From the NCBI RefSeq assembly GCF_018882465.1, contig NZ_JACVOK010000002.1, positions 310,001 through 374,000 on the forward strand: a stretch of DNA of 64,000 nucleotides, given 5' to 3'. Shown here piece by piece: positions 29,539 to 36,945 of this stretch. The position numbers were made by a program, and so were the translations under genes. The stretch's first letter is position 1; every line of letters begins with the position of its first letter. The stretch is from Polynucleobacter sp. 73C-SIWE (GTDB taxonomy: Bacteria > Pseudomonadota > Gammaproteobacteria > Burkholderiales > Burkholderiaceae). The notes below the pieces were generated by a model, which was not told the origin of the DNA, made no database searches, and saw only the letters and a list, made by a program, of their open reading frames with translations.

Positions 29539-31827
29539 TTATTCCTTGCTTGAGTGATTCATTTGCTGCTGCAGCCCAGCTAAGATTGCTTGACCGGTAA
29601 TGGGAAGTTCAAAAATACGAACCCCAACCGCGTCATCAATCGCATTTGCAATAGCTGGTGAAACTCCAAACGTTGCGCTTTCACCAACACCTTTTGCACC
29701 ATAAGGCGCATTTTGTTGGTAAGCCTGAACAATCTCATTTTCAAAAATGAGAGGAAGATCATTGATACCTGGAATTTTATAGTCAGCAAATGAGGCATTT
29801 GTGACCTGGCCATGATCTAAATTCATTTTTTCAAACAAAGTAAATCCTAGTTGCATAATTGCCGCGCCAGAAAGCTGTGTTTCAACTACCTTTGGATTAA
29901 TTGCATTGCCACAGTCAACAACATTAATCATTTTTTCAATTCTCACTTCCCCTGATTCTGTATCGACATCAAGCTCAACACCTGTTGCTCCAATCATCCA
30001 AAATGGAGTTGCATTAGTTGTTGAGCCATCGGTTTTATCTGGAGGCGTATAGCTTGGTATATAGCTGCCAAACCCCACTAAGGTGCCGGCTTGCATTCCG
30101 AATCGTTTCAGGAAAATTTCCTTGATGCCACCATTGTAATTTTCTCCTAAACCAGCTTCTTTAGCTAAATCCTCTTGTTTATTTTTTAGATCGAGAGCAG
30201 CTAATCGAACAGCATGACCCATATGGAAGGTAGATCTCGACCCTAAAGTTGCCATGTCGTAGGGCGTGATATCTGTATCAGGCGTACTTACTTTAATTTC
30301 TGCAGCAGAGATACCCAAGACTTCAGCTGCAATTTGAGCCATTGCTGTATCAGATCCTTGCCCCATATCAACAGTACCCATTGAAAGTATGTAGCTGCCA
30401 TCAGCTCCAAGGCTAATGAGAGCGGTAGATGTAGTAGGAGCTACAACAGCTTTGAAGCCAATCCCGATGCCGCGACCCCGTTTAACCTTATCTTGGCTTT
30501 TCTGAATAGGGGCATCCCAGTTCATTCGGGCTGCAAGTCGCTCCAGTACAAGTTCAATTTCTGCGCCTTGCATTAGTGTCCCAGTAGCCTGAGGACGACC
30601 TTCTTTTAAAATATTCTTGCGTCGAATGGCGAGGGGGTCTAAATTGAGCTGACGGGCAATGATGTCTATATGGCTTTCATAGGCCCAAACCAATTGGGGA
30701 ATTCCAAAGCCTCGAAGCGCTCCTGACGGAGGTCTATTGGTATAGAGTGCGTAAGAATCAATCTTTACGTTATCAATATCATATGGACCAGCCGCAGTAA
30801 AGCCAGATTTTTGTGTCACCCGAGGTCCGATATCTGCGTAAGCACCGCCATTCCACCAAACATCACATTGCCTTGCAATAATCTTTCCATCCTTAGTAAC
30901 GCCACTTTTAATTTTGAATGTAGTAGGGTGTTTCGTGATCGTGTAGAACTGCTCTTCCATGCTAAGAGATACTTTAACTGGTCTTTTTGATAGCATCGAA
31001 AGAGCTACCACTAGGGCTTCGAGTTTTATATACAGCTTTGCTCCAAATCCACCGCCTAAATGTGGAACCTTCACCTGTATTTGATTTTCGCGAAAACCTA
31101 ACAAGCGAGCAATTTCTAATTTAACAAATGAGGGGCTCTGAGATGCCGTATAAATAGTTATTTGATCTTCAGTTGCCTGCGCCATTGAAACCATTGGTTC
31201 TAGAGGCGTGTGCATTACTTGCTGAGTCCGAAAGGTATTCTCAATGACAAAGTCAGCCTTACTAAAGCCATCTTCGACATTTCCTCGCTTTAGGTGGTAG
31301 TCAAGGGCAATATTGGTATTCTTTTTTCCAATGAGGTGTTTTAGATCCGGGAATGTTCCGGATGGCTTTAAAACATCGTGAACAACAGCATCTGAAGTCA
31401 TTGCTTCAATTTCATCATAAACTGCAGGCAATTCCTCATAGTCAGCGACAATAAATTGTGTCGCATATTCTGCGATATGGGGATCCTCTGCCAGCACTAC
31501 TGCAACTGGTTCACCTACATACCGAACTTTTTCGTGAGCAAGTATTGGCTGATCTAAGAACGCAGGGCCAAAGTAGGGCTCCGGAATAATTTTGAGAACA
31601 TCTTCGATTGTGTATACAGAATGCACACCAGGTATCTTTTTGGCCTCTTCCGTATTAATCGATTTTATTACTCCATGGGCTATGGTGCTTCTGAAAATTT
31701 TTCCATAGAGCATGCCTGGCAAGGTCAAATGATGTGTGTATATTGCCTTTCCTGTAACCTTGCTTCTTGATTCTTTTCGTGGGAGTGATTTTCCAACTTG
31801 GTTGGTGGGGGGTAAATTATTTGGCAT
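29539..31827 (-). CDS. Molybdenum hydroxylase large subunit (CoxL/xanthine dehydrogenase family)
   Basis: A molybdopterin-binding catalytic subunit of about 762 residues. Seen: VGKSLPRKESRSKVTGKAIY, PHLGGGFGAK, SGALRGFGIPQLVWA, TVDMGQGSDTAMAQI and the catalytic glutamate in GAKGVGESATFG. The CO dehydrogenase active-site loop with CSFR is absent. The GALRGFG loop resembles N-heterocycle, nicotinate or hydroxybenzoyl-CoA type hydroxylases, so it hydroxylates some other carbon centre. The frame opens at 31872, but MPNNLPPTNQ at 31827 leaves a smaller (11-base) overlap with the FAD subunit gene and has a weak GGGG upstream. Confidence 0.9.
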   Translation of the reverse strand: MPNNLPPTNQVGKSLPRKESRSKVTGKAIYTHHLTLPGMLYGKIFRSTIAHGVIKSINTEEAKKIPGVHSVYTIEDVLKIIPEPYFGPAFLDQPILAHEKVRYVGEPVAVVLAEDPHIAEYATQFIVADYEELPAVYDEIEAMTSDAVVHDVLKPSGTFPDLKHLIGKKNTNIALDYHLKRGNVEDGFSKADFVIENTFRTQQVMHTPLEPMVSMAQATEDQITIYTASQSPSFVKLEIARLLGFRENQIQVKVPHLGGGFGAKLYIKLEALVVALSMLSKRPVKVSLSMEEQFYTITKHPTTFKIKSGVTKDGKIIARQCDVWWNGGAYADIGPRVTQKSGFTAAGPYDIDNVKIDSYALYTNRPPSGALRGFGIPQLVWAYESHIDIIARQLNLDPLAIRRKNILKEGRPQATGTLMQGAEIELVLERLAARMNWDAPIQKSQDKVKRGRGIGIGFKAVVAPTTSTALISLGADGSYILSMGTVDMGQGSDTAMAQIAAEVLGISAAEIKVSTPDTDITPYDMATLGSRSTFHMGHAVRLAALDLKNKQEDLAKEAGLGENYNGGIKEIFLKRFGMQAGTLVGFGSYIPSYTPPDKTDGSTTNATPFWMIGATGVELDVDTESGEVRIEKMINVVDCGNAINPKVVETQLSGAAIMQLGFTLFEKMNLDHGQVTNASFADYKIPGINDLPLIFENEIVQAYQQNAPYGAKGVGESATFGVSPAIANAIDDAVGVRIFELPITGQAILAGLQQQMNHSSKE

Positions 31828-32689
31828 GGTTGACCCCATTGTTATAGGCTTCGAGTAGTGCGCGTTTGACATAAACCTTCGCTAGTGCGCGTTTATATTC
31901 AGCACTGCCAAGATGATCTGAGACGGGATCGATCTCCTCAGAAACTAGATCTGCAACTAAAGCAAGCAGGGTCGGAGTTGGCTCCTTGGCCGTGAGTCTC
32001 TCTTCAAGTTGAACTAGTCTAGTGGGTACATCAGCAATTGAGCCCATAAAGATTCTTGACGACTCGATATGATTGGCCTTAACGTTTAGATTGACTGCAA
32101 CACCCAATGCAGGCCAGTCATCTGCTGATCTAGTAGTGCACTTTATATAGGATGAATAGGGGCTGATACTGGCTGGGAGTGAAACTTCATATATCAACTC
32201 ATTAGGCTCTAGGCAAGTTTCGTAGTAGCCTAAATATAGACTATCGACTGGAATTGTTCTCTTTCCCTTTGGGCTGATAGTGCGTACTACAGCAGAAAGA
32301 CAGCTCAGAATTGGTGGCAAGTCCATATGGGGATCGCCATGGGATAGGGCTCCGCCGATAGTTGCAGCGTTTCGCACCCGGACATTTGATAATTTAATCA
32401 TTGCCTGGCAAATGACAGGGGCATGCCCTGCGATTAATACGGAGTTTTCGATATCTGAGAGCTTGGTTAGTGCGCCAATTTTAAGTTCTCCATTGGTTTC
32501 AGTTCTTATATAAGAGCCATCTTTAATGTTGCGCAGACTAATGACTTGAGTTGGCGTAAATATTTGACTTTTCATCATCAACATTAACGCAGTACCGCCT
32601 GCAATTGGTTTGGAATTATCTGGGTCTAGGCTGAGTAATTTGATAGCTTCATCAAAACTAGTGGGATTTAATAATTCAAATGGCAGCAT
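31817..32689 (-). CDS. Molybdenum hydroxylase FAD subunit (CoxM-like)
   Basis: A 290-residue medium subunit. The FAD-binding PCMH fold has PIAGGTALMLMMK and ATIGGALSHGDPHMDLPPIL. The CO dehydrogenase flavoprotein C-terminal domain runs from about residue 175. It passes electrons from the iron-sulfur subunit to an acceptor. It overlaps the large subunit gene. The order here is M-L-S, as in cox-like operons. Confidence 0.92.
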   Translation of the reverse strand: MLPFELLNPTSFDEAIKLLSLDPDNSKPIAGGTALMLMMKSQIFTPTQVISLRNIKDGSYIRTETNGELKIGALTKLSDIENSVLIAGHAPVICQAMIKLSNVRVRNAATIGGALSHGDPHMDLPPILSCLSAVVRTISPKGKRTIPVDSLYLGYYETCLEPNELIYEVSLPASISPYSSYIKCTTRSADDWPALGVAVNLNVKANHIESSRIFMGSIADVPTRLVQLEERLTAKEPTPTLLALVADLVSEEIDPVSDHLGSAEYKRALAKVYVKRALLEAYNNGVNHAK

Positions 32690-32704
32690 ACCTTTTACTC
32701 TTTC

Positions 32705-33148
32705 TTAATTAAGAAAAGCATTTTTTAGATTATTGGCAAATTGATTTTCAAGCTCTTTTGCTTTTGATCTTAAAACGGGTTGGCCAAGACTTCCTAACTT
32801 GCCTGTTAACACTATATCGATAGCATATTCAATCATGGTCTCACCATCTAATTCGCTCAAATTTGCAGTTGAAACAGTGGTCAATCTTCCTACCAAGCCA
32901 ATTGGGTTGCCTTCGGTCTTAGCGGTAATTCTGTGCGGAGAATCTAGTTCAGTTATTTCGACAGTAATAGCAAATTTCATTTTGATATAAGCAATTTTTG
33001 TCTCTAATACTGCGCTATATTTATTTGGTCCAATTTCTGTCAGATTTGAGACGCCATCAATACAGGATGCAAAAAAAATGGGGTCGCTGAGTTTTTGAAA
33101 TACTGCGGATATTGATGCCGGTACTTGTATCTTGCCCGTAATATTCAT
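32705..33148 (-). CDS. CoxG-like SRPBCC family protein
   Basis: A 147-residue START/SRPBCC-fold protein, beginning MNITGKIQVPASISAVFQKL, with TEIGPNKYSAVLETKIAYIK and the C-terminal helix KELENQFANNL. CoxG in Oligotropha is needed to attach CO dehydrogenase to the membrane. Here it probably assists the hydroxylase in a similar way. It overlaps the alpha/beta hydrolase gene by four bases. Confidence 0.85.
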   Translation of the reverse strand: MNITGKIQVPASISAVFQKLSDPIFFASCIDGVSNLTEIGPNKYSAVLETKIAYIKMKFAITVEITELDSPHRITAKTEGNPIGLVGRLTTVSTANLSELDGETMIEYAIDIVLTGKLGSLGQPVLRSKAKELENQFANNLKNAFLN

Positions 33149-33981
33149 TGATACGCCTTTGCTATTAGCGCCGTTAAACTTACATTAATTTCTTCCGAGC
33201 ATTCTATTGGCGTTAAGTGCCTTGCTTTGGGGATGATTTTTAATGTTGAATTTTTAATATTCGTATGCATTTGCTGAGCCATTTCTACTGGTGTAGCGTA
33301 ATCTTCTTCGCCGACAATAATTGCCGTAGGAAAGTTGATGTCTTTAAGAGAATCTCTAACATCAAATGCGCCCAACATGGTGCAAGTTTGCTGAAAGCAT
33401 TGGGCATCATTGGCTATAAAGATATCAACCAATCGAGCCACTTCTTTAGGGTGGTTGTTAATAAAGGACTCTGAAAACCAGCGCGTTTTTTGAAAGTCTA
33501 TTAAAGCGGAAAGGCCTTCATTGACCGCTTTACTCGCTCTTTCAGCCCATTTCTGGGGCGCATCAGCGCCGTACCATGCGGTTGTATCTATTAGGCCCAA
33601 ACCTTTTATGCGTTTAGGGTGAGCAATTGCAAATGCTAGTGATACTGAGCCTCCCATGGATGCGCCCACAATGACGGCATCCTCCCATTGAAGATGATTT
33701 AAAACATCCTCTAGGTCATTTGCAAAATATTCGATACTGTATTTTGTTGGCGATTTGCTTGAGTTTCCATGACCACGACAGTCAATCGTGAGAATATTCG
33801 CACTCTCCACAAGTGCAGGAATATTGTTATTCCAAAAACTGCCATCCATAGCAAGGCTGTGGATTAGTACTAAGCGTCTATTGGGCGTCTTGCACGAATT
33901 ATGCAAGTTATATGAGATTGATTCTCCATCCCTTGCTCTGATTGACCCGCTTTGTATCGTTCCGTCCCTAACTTCTAACAT
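33145..33981 (-). CDS. Alpha/beta hydrolase
   Basis: A 278-residue alpha/beta-hydrolase. The nucleophile elbow is VGASMGGSVSLA, DCRGHGNSS lies before it, the acid is in IVGEEDYATPV, and the histidine in KARHLTPIEC. It resembles 3-oxoadipate enol-lactonase and related ring-cleavage product hydrolases. As first gene of the seven-gene operon it may open a lactone, amide or ester made after hydroxylation. The substrate is not known. Confidence 0.85.
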   Translation of the reverse strand: MLEVRDGTIQSGSIRARDGESISYNLHNSCKTPNRRLVLIHSLAMDGSFWNNNIPALVESANILTIDCRGHGNSSKSPTKYSIEYFANDLEDVLNHLQWEDAVIVGASMGGSVSLAFAIAHPKRIKGLGLIDTTAWYGADAPQKWAERASKAVNEGLSALIDFQKTRWFSESFINNHPKEVARLVDIFIANDAQCFQQTCTMLGAFDVRDSLKDINFPTAIIVGEEDYATPVEMAQQMHTNIKNSTLKIIPKARHLTPIECSEEINVSLTALIAKAYQ

Positions 33982-34112
33982 TTTTTGCCTTTATGAAATG
34001 CAAGCTGTATCTCAATATTTAACTGTATTTTTTGTAGTTGACCTACTGTAAAGCCTAATCCAGACAGATGCCACTCAATTTAATTCATTCATAAAACAAA
34101 AAAATTTCCCCT

Positions 34113-34175
34113 AAAAAAACCCGAAAGGACTCCGCTTTCCCAGGCCTCTGCCTAAAGCACAGGTGGAAAGATCCC
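34113..34175 (-). promoter_or_regulatory. Structured leader with two competing hairpins upstream of the molybdenum hydroxylase operon
   Basis: Read on the minus strand, CTTTCC (34170-34165) can pair with GGAAAG (34140-34135) around an inner stem-loop CCTGTGC-TTTAG-GCAGAGG that has one G-G mismatch. The same GGAAAG can instead pair with CTTTC (34127-34123), which is followed by GGG and seven T's (34119-34113), a weak terminator shape. The two pairings exclude each other, as in riboswitches or attenuators. The first gene begins about 130 bases further on. It matches no RNA class that I recognise. The terminator stem is only five pairs, so the call is tentative. Confidence 0.45.
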
Positions 34176-34189
34176 ATCGCATATAAGAT

Positions 34190-34201
34190 ACATCAAGATG
34201 T
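34190..34201. promoter_or_regulatory. Inverted repeat between divergent promoters
   Basis: ACATC-AA-GATGT, a perfect 12-bp dyad. On the minus side a TATATG-like -10 (34187-34182) lies just downstream. On the plus side a TTGAAA possible -35 (34202-34207) abuts it. Its position suits an operator controlling both the hydroxylase operon and the solute-binding protein gene. No regulator gene is adjacent. Confidence 0.35.
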
Positions 34202-34280
34202 TTGAAAGAACTAATATAAGATCTCATTTATCCAGCCAAGCACATACACGACTACTTTTACGGGCACTTATTACATAAAC

Positions 34281-35009
34281 ATGTTTCTTAGTCCTAAAAT
34301 AATTGAACAATTCGCATCTACCGGCAGATTGAGGGCCTCAATCAACCTTGGCAATCCCATCTTGGCAAATCGTGATCCTCAATCAGGATTGGCTTTTGGC
34401 GTTTCTGTTGATCTTGCACGTCAGTTTGCTAAGTTTTTAGAGGTTGATGTTGATCTTGTAGTTTTTGATTCTGCTGGGAAGTCTGTTGAGGCTGTTATTC
34501 ATGGCGCAGCAGACATTGGTTTTTTTGCCATTGATCCATTGCGTGGTGTAGATATTGGCTTTACTGCTCCCTATGTGTTAATTGAGGGAGCCTATCTTGT
34601 CAAAGCTGGCTCCCCAATTGCTGAGAATAGCCAGGTTGACGACTCAATGAACCGGGTTGTTGTTGGTAAGGGAAGTGCATATGATCTTTATTTAACAAGG
34701 GAATTACGTAATGCGCATATTGTTAGAGCACCAACATCACCTACCGTAGTAGATCTATTCATGCGAGAGGGCTTGGAAGTGGCTGCTGGGGTTCGCCAGC
34801 AACTGGAATTTGATATGCAAAGGTTCTCTGGGTTGAGACTCTTACCAGGCCGTTTTATGCAAATTCAGCAGGCCATGGGTGCTCCAAAGTCCTATGGTGA
34901 CGAGGCTTTGGGCGCATTGGATGCTTTTGTTGCACAAATGAAATCCTCAGGTTTTATTGCTAATTCGCTAAGAACGCACGGTGTCCAGGGGGCCTCAGTT
35001 GCACCTTAG
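34281..35009 (+). CDS. Family 3 solute-binding protein fold, without signal peptide
   Basis: A 242-residue protein with the bilobed periplasmic binding fold: LRASINLGNPILANRD, GFGVSVDLARQFA-type (here AFGVSVDLARQFAKFL), AADIGFFAIDPLRGVDIGFTAPYV and GKGSAYDLYLTREL. The N-terminus is not hydrophobic. Upstream in the same frame there is a stop at 34212-34214 with no start or leader between, so it appears to be cytoplasmic. It may be a sensor or ligand carrier rather than a transporter part. No permease or ATPase genes are near. It is divergent from the hydroxylase operon. Confidence 0.82.
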   Translation: MFLSPKIIEQFASTGRLRASINLGNPILANRDPQSGLAFGVSVDLARQFAKFLEVDVDLVVFDSAGKSVEAVIHGAADIGFFAIDPLRGVDIGFTAPYVLIEGAYLVKAGSPIAENSQVDDSMNRVVVGKGSAYDLYLTRELRNAHIVRAPTSPTVVDLFMREGLEVAAGVRQQLEFDMQRFSGLRLLPGRFMQIQQAMGAPKSYGDEALGALDAFVAQMKSSGFIANSLRTHGVQGASVAP

Positions 35010-35120
35010 ATTTCTATTTTGACGTATTTCAGCACCTTTCGATCCCTTTAAAATTAATAAGTCATTGTATTTATTGATTTTTTTATAAATATTCTTCACC
35101 TCTTTCCTTATATATTTTTT

Positions 35121-35175
35121 TTGCAACTAAATGTTGCAGCACAGCATTAATATGTATACAATGGTGCATCGCAAC
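35121..35175. promoter_or_regulatory. TGCA-rich region upstream of the phasin gene, possible PhaR operator
   Basis: TTGCAAC and GTTGCAG at 35121-35139 form a partial dyad, and GGTGCATCGCAAC follows at 35163-35175. PhaR repressors of polyhydroxyalkanoate granule genes bind TGC/GCA-rich dyads, so this is a plausible site. No PhaR gene is in the window, and the motif is only family-like. Confidence 0.35.
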
Positions 35176-35203
35176 AAATAAACCAACCAAATTAGGAGAA
35201 GTC

Positions 35204-35779
35204 ATGTTCCAAACTCAATTAAACGATCAGATCGCCCAAGCTCAAGCTAAAGCTGTTGAAAATGCTAAACATTTGGCTCAAGTAGCTGTTGAAAGTGCCC
35301 AAGAATTAGCAGAAATCAACCAAGCTGCTGCTAAAGATGCATTGGCTGCTGCACAAGATACAAGCTCACAATTGTTGGCTATCAAAGATCCACAGCAATT
35401 GGCTAAGTTGGCTCAGCCAGAAGCTGCTCAAGAAGCTGCTAAGTACGCTGTTGCTTACCAAGCTAAAGTGAACCAAGTTGTTCGCAATGGCAATAAAGAA
35501 GTTGCTCAAGTAGTTGATGCTTCAATCGATGATGCACGCGCTGATTTAGTAAAGTTCGTTAAAGAAGCTACTAAAACTGCACCTGCTGGCGCTGAAGCTT
35601 TTGTATCTGCTTTCCAAACAGCATTTGATGCTTCACTCCAACAGTTTGACCAAGTTCGCGCTACAGCTACTGATGCTTTCGCAAACTTTGAGAAGAGTGT
35701 TGACGCTGCATTGGCAAATATTCAAGGCCAATATGCTGTAAAACCATCAAAGAAATCTGCTGCTAAATTAGCTGCTTAA
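35204..35779 (+). CDS. phaP: Phasin family protein
   Basis: A 191-residue, almost wholly helical, alanine- and glutamine-rich protein (AQAKAVENAKHLAQVAVESAQ, ELAEINQAAAKDALAAAQD) with the phasin core to about residue 115 and a lysine/alanine end. Phasins coat polyhydroxyalkanoate granules and control their size. AGGAG precedes the ATG with proper spacing. Codon use is strongly biased (GCT, CAA, AAA), as in highly expressed genes. It is monocistronic with a strong terminator. Confidence 0.93.
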   Translation: MFQTQLNDQIAQAQAKAVENAKHLAQVAVESAQELAEINQAAAKDALAAAQDTSSQLLAIKDPQQLAKLAQPEAAQEAAKYAVAYQAKVNQVVRNGNKEVAQVVDASIDDARADLVKFVKEATKTAPAGAEAFVSAFQTAFDASLQQFDQVRATATDAFANFEKSVDAALANIQGQYAVKPSKKSAAKLAA

Positions 35780-35797
35780 TTCAGTTTTAACTGCTTT

Positions 35798-35826
35798 GCA
35801 AAAGCCGCCTCCGGGCGGCTTTTTTC
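35798..35826 (+). terminator. Rho-independent terminator of the phasin gene
   Basis: Perfect stem GCCGCC / GGCGGC flanked by AAA and TTT, loop TCCG, then a T-run. Confidence 0.92.
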
Positions 35827-35895
35827 TTTTCTCCATTTCTTCCAATCCCTAATTTCTGATTTTTAACCCAATCTAGGGTTTCTCCCATGTAAATA

Positions 35896-35928
35896 AACTT
35901 CACAAGTTCACAACTTCAGTGGTATAGT
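35896..35928 (+). promoter_or_regulatory. Sigma70-type promoter with overlapping dyad
   Basis: TTCACA at 35899-35904 and TATAGT at 35923-35928 are separated by 18 bases. The dyad AACTT-CAC-AAGTT at 35896-35908 covers the -35 box, and another AACTT follows at 35912-35916. It should drive the small HTH/zinc-ribbon gene and the secreted-protein gene behind it. A regulator bound at the dyad would block polymerase. Confidence 0.55.
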
Positions 35929-35947
35929 ATGTTCACTGGGAGATGAA

Positions 35948-36127
35948 ATGAAGAGACAAGTACCAAAAACACATCAAGCCTTGGAGTGGGTAGGGAAGGG
36001 CTTAACTGCCGCTCAGGCAGCGAGAAAGTTGGAGATTTCAGAATCAAGTGTGTATGCCGCTCTCAGAAAGTCGAAAGCAAAAGATTTGGGCTGCTGCCCA
36101 ACTTGTGGTCACAAAATAAGGAACTAA
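35948..36127 (+). CDS. 59-residue helix-turn-helix/zinc-ribbon protein
   Basis: A short gene read directly from the sequence. The ATG follows GGGAG by seven bases, and the stop is TAA. Residues 18-42 look like a helix-turn-helix (GLTAAQAARKLEISESSVYA). Residues 51-56 give CCPTCGHK, a compact cysteine/histidine knuckle likely to bind zinc. The predicted product has the look of a small DNA-binding protein. Its stop lies one base before the next ATG, so the two are one operon. The length is below common annotation cut-offs. Confidence 0.72.
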   Translation: MKRQVPKTHQALEWVGKGLTAAQAARKLEISESSVYAALRKSKAKDLGCCPTCGHKIRN

Positions 36128-36128
36128 G

Positions 36129-36428
36129 ATGAAAAAAACTCTATTAGCCGCCGTATCAATTTCTGTAGCCGCATTTGCCTACGCCAATACCAAACCCTCA
36201 GACTCATCTGCATTGGTGAGTCAACAATGCCAAATTTCGGCTGAAGCTGTATCAACATTAAAAGGGCTACGCTATGGCAATACATCCATTAGAAAGGATG
36301 TATCTAGCCTGATTAATACCCATCTCAAAACTCCAGAGAATCGTGAGATCGCTCAAAGAGCTTTAAATCAGATGATTGATGACAAATCAACTGATGTGGC
36401 TACTCTAGAAGGTAAGTACTGCTCTTAA
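36129..36428 (+). CDS. Small secreted protein of unknown function
   Basis: A 99-residue protein with a clear signal peptide (MKKTLLAAVSISVAAFAYA) and probable cleavage near residue 20. The mature part of about 79 residues has two cysteines (CQISAEAVSTLKGL and the C-terminal YCS) that could form a disulfide, and is otherwise helical. I recognise no family. It is translated one base after the HTH/zinc-ribbon gene. Confidence 0.75.
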   Translation: MKKTLLAAVSISVAAFAYANTKPSDSSALVSQQCQISAEAVSTLKGLRYGNTSIRKDVSSLINTHLKTPENREIAQRALNQMIDDKSTDVATLEGKYCS

Positions 36429-36453
36429 TGTTTAAGGCTTTCGAGTACTAATA

Positions 36454-36915
36454 GTGCCATATACCGCGGAGTGTCCTGATTGTGGAAATGTGCGGGCATT
36501 GTTTAATCAGTGTCCGCATTGTGGTTCCGATCATTTGCCCACACTCACTACCGACACAATCGAAATCAACATCAAGCAAGGCAGCCCCTATGTTGAGGAG
36601 GCTCTGGATGAACTCACTGAACAACTGCGCAAGTGCCTAGAGCTCGGAATTAAAGCAATCATTCTGATTCATGGTTATGGCTCAAGCGGAGAGGGTGGTC
36701 GAATTAAGTGGGCGATTCATGATGCGCTGGAAAATAATCGTTATTCAGACCGTGTACTTGAATACTTCTTTGGCGAGAATGTGGCCTATGGAAGTGAGGC
36801 CTACCAGGCATTATTGAAACGTCGTCCAGGTTTGAAGAGATATCTAAAACGCTTCAAAGAAGGGAATGCCGGAATGACGGTGTTATTGTTGGGCGCCCAC
36901 CCGGGAAGTGCTTAG
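36454..36915 (+). CDS. Zinc-ribbon plus Smr-domain protein
   Basis: A 153-residue protein starting at GTG 36454. Residues 7-24 hold CPDCGNVRALFNQCPHCG, a four-cysteine zinc ribbon. Residues 35-115 resemble an Smr domain, with the nucleic-acid-binding IHGYGSSGEGGRIKWAIHD. The usual LDLHG motif at the domain start is replaced by IEINIKQG. Smr domains act as endonucleases or RNA-binding modules. An exact role is unclear. It stands alone between the secreted protein and the DUF883 gene. Confidence 0.75.
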   Translation: MPYTAECPDCGNVRALFNQCPHCGSDHLPTLTTDTIEINIKQGSPYVEEALDELTEQLRKCLELGIKAIILIHGYGSSGEGGRIKWAIHDALENNRYSDRVLEYFFGENVAYGSEAYQALLKRRPGLKRYLKRFKEGNAGMTVLLLGAHPGSA

Positions 36916-36945
36916 AATAGAGATATCTTAATGAGGATCACGTCC

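Noticed and set aside
29539..31872. CO dehydrogenase (coxL) annotation
   Set aside because: The large subunit lacks the CSFR active-site loop that defines aerobic CO dehydrogenase, so a CO-oxidising role is not supported.
27422..34000. Genomic island integrated at tRNA-Ser(GCT) carrying the molybdenum hydroxylase operon
   Set aside because: The operon follows the tRNA and looks somewhat AT-richer by eye, but I find no integrase and no repeat of the tRNA 3' end near 34-35 kb, and a normal terminator follows the tRNA.
34105..34175. Glycine riboswitch on the plus strand before the solute-binding gene
   Set aside because: Fragments such as CCGAAAGGA look similar, but the conserved cores of the glycine aptamer are absent, and the T-run is on the minus-strand side.
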